DNA from: Carnobacterium_A sp036639135
GTDB taxonomy: Bacteria; Bacillota; Bacilli; Lactobacillales; Carnobacteriaceae
Length of the DNA: 14,153 bases
Direction: 5' to 3'
NCBI GenBank assembly: GCA_036639135.1
Contig: JAVWJE010000054.1
Location: 1-14,153 of the forward strand
The position numbers were made by a program, and so were the translations under genes. Shown piece after piece: positions 6,812 through 13,121 of this stretch (its first letter is position 1; every line of letters begins with the position of its first letter). The notes under the pieces were generated by a model. The model saw nothing but the letters and a program-made list of their open reading frames with translations. It did no database searches and was not told where the DNA came from.

Positions 6812-6859
6812 CGCTTCTTCTTCGTTTTTCGGATGAAAAAGGCATCTTAATAAGAATCA

Positions 6860-8290
6860 TTAATTTCTATCAAGATTTGTAGATGCAACCAATCCGCTAG
6901 CAAGATTATCCATATCTGGTTTATCTGCTTTGAGAATCAATTTTTCATTAACAAAAGCCATTTGCCCAATCCTGCTCATTTCTCTACCATAGCCTGAATG
7001 CTTTACACCACCGAATGGCAATTCAGGTAAGGAATATCGGAAATTATTTACAAAAACCATTCCCGTATCTATTTTGGCAGCAATTTCTGCACCATGTTTG
7101 CTGTCACCGGCAAATACGATACTACTTAAGCCATATGGTGAATCATTAGCTAAATCAATTGCTTCTTCTTCTGTTGCTACTTTGTACACAACTGCGACCG
7201 GGCCAAACATTTCTGTTTTATGTGCAGGGTTATCCTGGTCCACATCAGTTAAGATGGTTGGCATAAAAAACTGTCCGAGTAAATCAATTGGTTCGTTTCC
7301 GTACACAACTTTAGCACCTGCATTGATTGCTTCATCAACTTGTTTTTGCAATTCTTCTTTCGCTTTCTTGCTATTCATTGGAGCTATTGTGGTATCAGCA
7401 TCTAATGGATCTCCCGGTTTTACTTTGCTGAAATTATCTTTCAACCGTTCTATAAATTCATCATATACCTTTTCCATCACAATAAAACGTTTAGATGAAG
7501 TGCATTCTTGCCCAGCATTATATAGACGTGAACGCCAAGCAATCTCAACAACCTCATCCATGTTCGCATCATCCATAACAAGGAAAGGATCCATCCCGCC
7601 AAGTTCTAGTGTCGATTTCTTCAAATGCTCCCCTGCTGTTTTTGCAACTATTGCACCACTACGCTCAGAACCAGTTAAAGCTACTCCTTGAACTCTAGGG
7701 TCAGCAATTGCTTCTGACACTTGATCGTAATTTAAAAATAAATTTGTTAGAGATCCTTCAGGAACACCTGCCTCCACTATGACATCTGCCATTAATTGAG
7801 CAGATGTCGGTGTATTAGATGCATGTTTTAAGATCATTGTATTTCCCACCATAAAGTTTGGCGCGAAAACTCGCATGATTTGATAATAAGGGAAATTCCA
7901 CGGCTCAACCATCATAATGACACCTGTAGCTTGATGGTGAATTTCCGCCTTACCATTTGCCTTTGTTTCAATTTCTTCCGGTTTCAGCATCTCTTCTGCA
8001 TGGTCCGCAAACCACTCGGCTATCATTGCACATAATTCAACCTCGCCTTGTGCTTCAACCAGTAATTTCCCCATTTCAATCGTACACGTACGCGCTAACT
8101 CATCTGATTTTTCACGTATTTTTGCAGCTACTTGATGCAGTAATTTAGCCCGTTCTTTAATATCCTGTGTTTTAAAAGTATGATATAATTCGTGGCCTCT
8201 TTGTAATGCATCCTCTAACTGTTGGTTTGTAGCATCTGAATATTCTTTTACTAGTTCATTTGTATATGGATTGAGTGTTTGATAAGCCAT
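6860..8290 (-). CDS. gabD: NAD(P)-dependent aldehyde dehydrogenase, succinate-semialdehyde type
   Basis: A soluble 476-residue aldehyde dehydrogenase oxidising an aldehyde, probably succinate semialdehyde, to the acid. PWNFP (130-134) and LKHASNTP (154-161) belong to the coenzyme fold, with GSERSG at 207-212. The general base is Glu229 in TLELGGMDPF and the nucleophile is Cys263 in NAGQECTSSKR, where a Glu precedes the Cys in place of the more usual small or aliphatic residue. EMFGPVAVV and the C-terminal LPFGGVKHSGYGRE complete the signature. The compact N-terminus and ELGGxDPF resemble E. coli Sad (YneI) more than GabD, so the substrate remains inferred. The ATG at 8290 follows GAGGAGGT. 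It is a single-gene unit with its own terminator and a leader of about 140 bases carrying a 12-bp palindrome and a cre-like site. Confidence 0.9.
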   Translation of the reverse strand: MAYQTLNPYTNELVKEYSDATNQQLEDALQRGHELYHTFKTQDIKERAKLLHQVAAKIREKSDELARTCTIEMGKLLVEAQGEVELCAMIAEWFADHAEEMLKPEEIETKANGKAEIHHQATGVIMMVEPWNFPYYQIMRVFAPNFMVGNTMILKHASNTPTSAQLMADVIVEAGVPEGSLTNLFLNYDQVSEAIADPRVQGVALTGSERSGAIVAKTAGEHLKKSTLELGGMDPFLVMDDANMDEVVEIAWRSRLYNAGQECTSSKRFIVMEKVYDEFIERLKDNFSKVKPGDPLDADTTIAPMNSKKAKEELQKQVDEAINAGAKVVYGNEPIDLLGQFFMPTILTDVDQDNPAHKTEMFGPVAVVYKVATEEEAIDLANDSPYGLSSIVFAGDSKHGAEIAAKIDTGMVFVNNFRYSLPELPFGGVKHSGYGREMSRIGQMAFVNEKLILKADKPDMDNLASGLVASTNLDRN

Positions 8291-8373
8291 TCAAAAAAAC
8301 CTCCTCAAATTTTTAACTTGATCTAATAGGTTACTTCGTTTTTACTTAACAATAAAAAGAACTTAAACAACAG

Positions 8374-8387
8374 TGAGAGCCCTTACA
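8374..8387 (-). promoter_or_regulatory. Possible cre-like (CcpA) site in the aldehyde dehydrogenase leader
   Basis: The minus strand reads TGTAAGGGCTCTCA, matching 12 of 14 positions of the consensus TGWAARCGYTWWCA. One mismatch falls in the central CG, which usually matters, so this is weak evidence for carbon catabolite control. Confidence 0.25.
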
Positions 8388-8408
8388 AATTTGGGTAATC
8401 ACTGAATG

Positions 8409-8420
8409 GAAGTATACTTC
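8409..8420. promoter_or_regulatory. Perfect 12-bp palindrome, candidate operator
   Basis: GAAGTATACTTC is a perfect palindrome about 10-20 bases downstream of the start predicted from the TATAAT at 8438-8443, a position where a bound repressor would block transcription of the aldehyde dehydrogenase gene. No regulator gene is nearby in this window. Confidence 0.35.
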
Positions 8421-8437
8421 TGTTGCTGATTAAGAAA

Positions 8438-8464
8438 ATTATATCTACCCTCCTAACTATCCAA
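8438..8464 (-). promoter_or_regulatory. Possible aldehyde dehydrogenase promoter
   Basis: A consensus -10 TATAAT (8438-8443) on the minus strand, with TTGGAT (8459-8464) only 15 bases upstream as the best -35. The short spacing makes it tentative. The 8291-8678 stretch otherwise shows no gene. Confidence 0.4.
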
Positions 8465-8678
8465 CGTTTTATCAAGTAACCAACTGATAATTAACAAAAC
8501 AAACTTGCTTTTACACTAGCTTGAAATTACCAGATTACTTGACTCATCTAATTCTACCTATTCAAATCATAACATTAACTATCTATCTTTTAAAATGATT
8601 CAATCTGAAGGTGTGTTTCTAGGGCTATTAAATCTATCATACTTTCTTTGAAAAAAAGAATTATTGAAAATCTATTCC

Positions 8679-8705
8679 AAAAAAAAAGCTCTGAAATCAG
8701 AGCTT
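8679..8705 (-). terminator. Intrinsic terminator after rpmE2
   Basis: The minus strand has AGCTCTG, a four-base loop and CAGAGCT, followed by nine T's, beginning about 12 bases after the rpmE2 stop. It marks the end of the murA-rho-rpmE2 unit. Confidence 0.9.
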
Positions 8706-8716
8706 TTAAACTATTC

Positions 8717-8983
8717 TTATTCTTCTGATGCGTTTGCGTCTGCCAAACCATATTTTTTGTTGAAACGGTCGACACGTCCATCTGCTTGTGTAAATTTTTG
8801 ACGCCCAGTGTAGAATGGGTGTGAATCAGATGTAGTTTCAACACGAATTAATGGATAAGTATTGCCATCTTCCCACTCAACAGTTTCACTTGAATGTTTT
8901 GTAGAACCAGACAAAAATTTAAAACCTGTAGTAGTATCCATGAATACAACATCTTTATAAGTTGGATGAATTTCTTTTTTCAT
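8717..8983 (-). CDS. rpmE2: Large-subunit ribosomal protein bL31, type B
   Basis: An 88-residue component of the 50S subunit that bridges to the 30S head. The start MKKEIHPTYKDVVFMD, the central SDSHPFYTGRQKF (52-64) and the C-terminal GRVDRFNKKYG are characteristic. It contains no cysteine at all, so it is the zinc-independent type B form rather than type A with its CxxC pairs. The start ATG at 8983 lies 9 bases after AAAGGAG. It follows rho with a 130-base gap, as in other Firmicutes where rho and rpmE are neighbours, and has a possible promoter of its own plus a strong terminator downstream. Zinc-responsive control is typical of paralogous type B genes, but no Zur box is evident here. Confidence 0.97.
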   Translation of the reverse strand: MKKEIHPTYKDVVFMDTTTGFKFLSGSTKHSSETVEWEDGNTYPLIRVETTSDSHPFYTGRQKFTQADGRVDRFNKKYGLADANASEE

Positions 8984-9053
8984 GTGCTCTCGCTCCTTTG
9001 CCCTGATACATTTGCTGAACCAGAGTTCTTTTTTATTTTTAATTAACAGTAGA

Positions 9054-9082
9054 ATGTTAACACGTCTATTGTCTTATTGCAA
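9054..9082 (-). promoter_or_regulatory. Possible rpmE2 promoter between rho and rpmE2
   Basis: TTGCAA (9077-9082) and TAACAT (9054-9059) on the minus strand are 17 bases apart. The -10 matches 4 of 6. No convincing terminator follows rho, so read-through from rho is also likely. The leader of about 65 bases contains CTCTG and CAGGG, which could pair around a 15-base loop. Confidence 0.4.
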
Positions 9083-9113
9083 TATATTCTTAATATTTTT
9101 AATAGGCAATTTC

Positions 9114-10409
9114 TTATCTGCGTACATTACGATTGTTTTTTGGTTGGCTAAAGGCCTTTTCCGAAAAATTCTCAAAGAATTGTTGATTGTTCGCAGAGTT
9201 ACGCAATGCTGTGATGAATTGGTCCGTTAACTCTAATGAATCATTTATCATTGCATGACGAAGCTTCCAAATCTCATCTAGATGAACCTTATTTAATAGC
9301 AGTTCTTCTTTTCGTGTACTTGATTTCTTGACATCAATAGCTGGGAATATCCGACGTTCTGACAGTTCTCTTGATAAATGAAGTTCTGAATTCCCTGTTC
9401 CTTTAAATTCCTCGTAAATAATATCATCCATACGACTACCCGTTTCAACTAATGCTGTTGCTAGAATAGTTAAACTACCGCCTTCTTCGATATTTCTCGC
9501 TGCTCCAAAGAACTTTTTAGGCCGATAGAGAGCTGCTGGATCAATACCTCCACTTAAAGTTCTACCACTTGCAGGAATGACGAGGTTATATGCGCGAGCC
9601 AAACGAGTGATACTATCCATTAAGATAATAACGTCTTGTTTATCCTCTACTAAACGCATCGCTCTTTCCAATACCAATTCAGCAACACGTACGTGATTTT
9701 GAGGTTGTTGGTCAAAAGTAGATGAAACAACCTCTCCTTTCACACTACGTTCGATATCGGTTACTTCTTCTGGACGTTCATCAATTAACAAGACGATTAG
9801 TTCAGCTTCTGGATAATTCTCAGCAATTCCGTTCGCAATTTCTTTTAACAAAGTAGTTTTACCAGCTTTTGGCGGTGCGACAATTAAACCACGTTGTCCA
9901 AATCCAACTGGAGCCACAATATCAATCATGCGTGCAGAGATTTTAGATTGTTCTGTTTCTAGTTTAATTTGACAATCTGGATAAAGAGGTGTCAAGGCAG
10001 GAAAATGTGATCTCTCTTTGGCTTGTTCCGGATTACTACCATTTACCTTGCTTACATGCATCAATCCATAATATCGTTCAGACGGCTTTGGTGGTCTAGC
10101 TTTCCCCGTTACTTTATCTCCATTACGCAACCCAAATCGTTTGATTTGAGAAGCAGAAATGTAGATATCTTCTTTACTAGATGTATAATTGATTGGTCTC
10201 AAAAAACCGAAGTCTTGTTGCGCCATAATGTCTAACACGCCTTCAGCTATAAAGAAGCCTTGCTTTTCTTCTTGTGCTCGGATTACAGACAAAGAGAGCT
10301 CTTTTTTGTTCATTTGACTATAATAAGATATTTTTAACTCTTTCGCAAAAGCATAAATTTCTTTTAACGTTTTTTCTTCTAGTTGTTCGACTGTCAGTAT
10401 CTCACTCAT
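9114..10409 (-). CDS. rho: Transcription termination factor Rho
   Basis: A hexameric RNA-dependent ATPase that releases RNA polymerase at factor-dependent terminators. The 431 residues comprise an N-terminal helical domain (1-50) starting at MSEILTVEQLEEK, and a cold-shock-like RNA-binding fold (about 51-125) with GVLDIMAQQDFGFLR. The RecA-type motor has Walker A APPKAGKTT at 178-186, Walker B VIILMDS at 260-266, the Q loop LSGGID at 285-290, SRMDD at 325-329 and the R loop GTGNSELHLSR at 337-347. The Walker residues fall at Lys181, Lys184 and Thr185, the numbering of E. coli Rho, and the bicyclomycin-site residues appear intact. There is no extra acidic or basic insertion. The ATG at 10409 is 11 bases from the murA stop, and the ribosome site TAGGAG includes that TAG, which implies translational coupling to murA. 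Confidence 0.98.
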   Translation of the reverse strand: MSEILTVEQLEEKTLKEIYAFAKELKISYYSQMNKKELSLSVIRAQEEKQGFFIAEGVLDIMAQQDFGFLRPINYTSSKEDIYISASQIKRFGLRNGDKVTGKARPPKPSERYYGLMHVSKVNGSNPEQAKERSHFPALTPLYPDCQIKLETEQSKISARMIDIVAPVGFGQRGLIVAPPKAGKTTLLKEIANGIAENYPEAELIVLLIDERPEEVTDIERSVKGEVVSSTFDQQPQNHVRVAELVLERAMRLVEDKQDVIILMDSITRLARAYNLVIPASGRTLSGGIDPAALYRPKKFFGAARNIEEGGSLTILATALVETGSRMDDIIYEEFKGTGNSELHLSRELSERRIFPAIDVKKSSTRKEELLLNKVHLDEIWKLRHAMINDSLELTDQFITALRNSANNQQFFENFSEKAFSQPKNNRNVRR

Positions 10410-10420
10410 CTTTTAGACTC

Positions 10421-11698
10421 CTACACTATGGTATCTTCAACGTCTACCATTTTAACGTCCGCGCCTAAACCAGTTAATTTTTCAATAATGTGATCGTAGC
10501 CTCGTAAAATATTTTCTACTCCCGTGATTGTAGTTGTTCCTTCAGCCATTAATCCAGCTATAACTAAACAAGCACCTGCTCTTAAATCACTGGCTTCAAC
10601 TTCTACACCTTTTAGTTTACAAGGTCCTTCTAACAGAATTAAATCCCCTTCTACACGCGCTTTTGCACCCATTCGAACTAACTCAGGAATATGCTTTACA
10701 CGTTTAGCATAAATAGTATCTAATATAGTTGATTCTCCTACCGTTTTCAGTATCAAAGGTGTTAGAGGTTGTTGCAAATCAGTCGCAAATCCTGGATAAG
10801 GGAGTGTTTTTACGTTAATTGGTTTCAATGGAAGTTGTGCTTCTTTCACACGAATACTGTCTTCTTCAATAGTCATCGGAATTCCCATTTCTTCCATTTT
10901 CGCTACTAGCCCTTCTAAGTGTTCCACGATAACGTTTTGAACAGTGATATCCTCACCAATTGCTCCAGCTAAAGCCAAATACGTTCCTGATTCAATTCTA
11001 TCAGGGATAACAGTGTGCCTGCAACCATGTAGCTCACTGACCCCTTCGATGCGAAGGATATCTGTTCCTGCTCCACGGACTTTTGCACCCATATTATTCA
11101 GTAATGTTGCTACATCAATAATTTCGGGTTCACGAGCTGCGTTTTCTATGATAGTGGTGCCTTTTGCTTTTACAGCAGCAAGCATCACATTAAGTGTTGC
11201 TCCAATCGAAACAACGTCTAAATAAATACGAGTACCATTTAGTCCTTCTTTAGGGGTTCTAAGGTACATTGCTCCTTGTTCATTCTCAACTATGGCCCCT
11301 AACGCTCGAAATCCTTTTAAATGTTGATCTATCGGACGAGGACCTAAAAAGCAACCACCTGGCAAGCCAACGACCCCTTGTCCATATTTAGTTAATAATG
11401 CACCCATGAAATAGTATGATGCACGTAAACTTTGTATTTTACCGTTTGGCATAGGAATAGAAATCATTTCTGTTGGGTCTATAACTAATGTCGAGCCATC
11501 AAAATTAGTCTTAACGTGCATAATGTTCAAAATTTCAATCAATGAATGCACATCTTGAATATCTGGCACTCCTTCTAAAGTAACTGGAGAATCAGCAAGG
11601 ATTGAAGCTGGAATCAAAGCAACTGCACTATTTTTAGCTCCGTTGATTGTCACTGTTCCGCTTAACTTCTTTCCTCCATTAATAACTATTTTTTTCAT
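10421..11698 (-). CDS. murA: UDP-N-acetylglucosamine 1-carboxyvinyltransferase (MurA, MurZ/MurAB paralogue)
   Basis: Catalyses the first committed step of peptidoglycan synthesis, transferring enolpyruvate from PEP to UDP-GlcNAc in the cytoplasm. The 425 residues include Lys22-Asn23 in TINGAKNSA, Arg92 in SLRASYYFMG, and the catalytic Cys116 in GLPGGCFLGPRP. Cysteine at this position is the residue fosfomycin alkylates, so the enzyme should be fosfomycin-sensitive. Also visible are Asp307 in FATDLQQPLTPL and LRGYDH near 399-403. Firmicutes usually have two paralogues; the position directly before rho and near fba is that of B. subtilis murZ (murAB), so this is likely the second paralogue. B. 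subtilis has glpX between murZ and rho; here the gap is 11 bases. The ATG at 11698 follows GTGAGGT. A sigma-A promoter lies about 70 bases upstream. Confidence 0.97.
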   Translation of the reverse strand: MKKIVINGGKKLSGTVTINGAKNSAVALIPASILADSPVTLEGVPDIQDVHSLIEILNIMHVKTNFDGSTLVIDPTEMISIPMPNGKIQSLRASYYFMGALLTKYGQGVVGLPGGCFLGPRPIDQHLKGFRALGAIVENEQGAMYLRTPKEGLNGTRIYLDVVSIGATLNVMLAAVKAKGTTIIENAAREPEIIDVATLLNNMGAKVRGAGTDILRIEGVSELHGCRHTVIPDRIESGTYLALAGAIGEDITVQNVIVEHLEGLVAKMEEMGIPMTIEEDSIRVKEAQLPLKPINVKTLPYPGFATDLQQPLTPLILKTVGESTILDTIYAKRVKHIPELVRMGAKARVEGDLILLEGPCKLKGVEVEASDLRAGACLVIAGLMAEGTTTITGVENILRGYDHIIEKLTGLGADVKMVDVEDTIV

Positions 11699-12092
11699 TG
11701 TTTTACCTCACTTTATCATTTTAACCGTTTATTCTTTTTTATTAGCGCTTGCTCTAAACTTATATTCGTTATACTATTTTATGATAGTAGAAACAATTGT
11801 TTTATATTAGTGAATTATGTTTGTTTTTTCTTCAAGAAAGCAAGTTTTTTTGTAAAATTAAAACTTGTCATCATGTAGATAAAAAGTTAATTTGTAATCT
11901 CTACATTAAAGTTTGAAACTTGTTATTTTGAATATTAAATTATTAAAAGCAGGCCCCTCTAACAGAGTACAACATTGTTTTTTTATTAAACACTGATTCA
12001 TGTTACTATACTATTGGCTAATATACAATTCTTATTATATTTCCAATAAAACAAATAGTCTAGCAAACAGGTTTATTTAACCAAAAAAACAC
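11699..12092. other. AT-rich gap between fba and murA
   Basis: Apart from the murA promoter and its palindromes I see no gene. Several A+T-rich inverted repeats occur: ATGTAGA (11874-11880) with TCTACAT (11900-11906), and a CAAGTTTT / AAAACTTG pair near 11841-11867. None has a proper terminator tail. A small RNA cannot be excluded. Confidence 0.4.
11768..11796 (-). promoter_or_regulatory. murA-rho promoter
   Basis: TTGTTT (11791-11796) and TATAAC (11768-11773) on the minus strand with an ideal 17-base spacer. The spacer holds an inverted repeat, TACTAT and ATAGTA separated by 6 bases (11772-11789), and the -35 lies in the perfect 12-bp palindrome AAACAATTGTTT (11791-11802). Confidence 0.6.
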
Positions 12093-12128
12093 AAAAAAAG
12101 CATCGACAATCTAATGCTTGTCGATGCT
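12093..12128 (-). terminator. Intrinsic terminator after fba
   Basis: On the minus strand AGCATCGACAA, an 8-base loop and TTGTCGATGCT (11-bp perfect stem), then seven T's. It starts about 25 bases past the fba stop and isolates fba from murA. Confidence 0.93.
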
Positions 12129-12152
12129 CTTTTCAGCTAATAAGAATTTAAA

Positions 12153-12983
12153 TTAAGCTTTGTTTGATGAACCAAAACGTTGCATAGTTTCTTTAACTGT
12201 AGCAACAATTCTTGCTTTACCAGGCGCAATAACTTTACGAGGATCGTAAACTTTATCGTCAGTAGCTAATTTTTCACGAACAGCTGCAGTCCAAACTTGT
12301 TGTAACTCAGTGTTCACGTTGATTTTAGAGTGACCATTTTCAATACCAGATCCACCGTGTAATACTAAAGGAGCATGAGTCAAATCAGAAATTTCTTTCA
12401 TTTCATCAAATCCTAAAACAGGTTCTCCTTCGTAGTCACCATGTACAGAGCCTAAAGCTGCTGCTAGAGCGTCAATGTTTGCTTCTTTAATCATACGTAG
12501 ACATTCTTGAGGGTCAGCATATTGAACTCCTCCAGTAACGCCATCTTCCGTTCCACCAACTGTTCCTACTTCAGCTTCTACAGAAGCGCCTTTTGAATGA
12601 GCATATTCTACAACTTTTTTAGTTGCATCAATATTTTCATCAATTGGGTATGCTGAGTTATCAATCATTACTGAAGAGAAACCCGCGTCAATAGCAGATT
12701 TACAGCTTTCAAATGAAGAACCATGGTCTAAGTGTAATGCAACAGGAACGGTAATGTTCATTGTTTCCATTAGAGCTTCTGTCATTGCAGCAACAACTAA
12801 TGAACCACCCATGTATTTTCCAGCGCCTTCAGATACTCCTAAAATTACTGGAGAGTTTTCTGCTTGTGCAGCTTCTAAAACGGCTTGCGTCCACTCAAGG
12901 TTGTTAATGTTGAATTGACCAACTGCGTATTTACCTTCTAATGCCTTGTTTAACATATCTGTCATGCTAACTAAACGACTCAT
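12153..12983 (-). CDS. fba: Class II fructose-bisphosphate aldolase, with a 9-residue internal gap
   Basis: Zinc-dependent glycolytic and gluconeogenic enzyme that splits fructose 1,6-bisphosphate into glyceraldehyde 3-phosphate and dihydroxyacetone phosphate. The TIM-barrel signatures are FNINNLEW (24-31), the catalytic and zinc segment HLDHGSSFE (84-92), EAEVGTVGG (136-144), zinc ligands His181 in GSVHGDYEG and His209 in LVLHGGSG, then KINVNTE (220-226) and the C-terminal FGSSNKA. Between GGSGI (214) and GHSKINV, relatives in Firmicutes as I recall them have about 14 residues; only 5 remain here, so about 9 residues of the helix after the phosphate-binding loop are missing without a frameshift. 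All catalytic residues remain. The length is 276 against roughly 285. The ATG at 12983 follows AAGGAGGAAA. It has its own promoter and terminator, downstream of pyrG. Confidence 0.95.
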   Translation of the reverse strand: MSRLVSMTDMLNKALEGKYAVGQFNINNLEWTQAVLEAAQAENSPVILGVSEGAGKYMGGSLVVAAMTEALMETMNITVPVALHLDHGSSFESCKSAIDAGFSSVMIDNSAYPIDENIDATKKVVEYAHSKGASVEAEVGTVGGTEDGVTGGVQYADPQECLRMIKEANIDALAAALGSVHGDYEGEPVLGFDEMKEISDLTHAPLVLHGGSGIENGHSKINVNTELQQVWTAAVREKLATDDKVYDPRKVIAPGKARIVATVKETMQRFGSSNKA

Positions 12984-13045
12984 ATATATTTTCCTCCTTA
13001 AGGAAAGGTTTTATTTATCAAGGTCTTCCCTTGACCAACATTTTT

Positions 13046-13054
13046 ATTATACCA
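13046..13054 (-). promoter_or_regulatory. fba promoter (extended -10)
   Basis: TGGTATAAT on the minus strand is a perfect extended -10 (TG, one base, TATAAT). The -35 region is T-rich without a good hexamer. The leader of about 55 bases contains a 6-bp hairpin, TCAAGG-GAAGA-CCTTGA. Confidence 0.65.
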
Positions 13055-13121
13055 AACAAAATAAACAATTTCCAGACTAAAACCACCAATTATTATGATT
13101 TAGCATCAATATGAAAGGAAA

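Noticed and set aside
7074..7691. Plus-strand open frame of 205 codons
   Set aside because: It lies wholly inside the aldehyde dehydrogenase gene on the opposite strand, has a low-complexity Ser/Ala-rich product with no domain, and lacks a ribosome site.
8590..8844. Minus-strand 84-codon frame overlapping rpmE2
   Set aside because: It runs through rpmE2 in another frame and through its terminator, with no recognisable product.
10944..11225. Plus-strand 93-codon frame
   Set aside because: It is the antisense shadow of murA with no ribosome site or domain.
11810..12090. Possible small RNA gene in the fba-murA gap
   Set aside because: Only A+T-rich repeats are present; I found no well-spaced promoter paired with a terminator.
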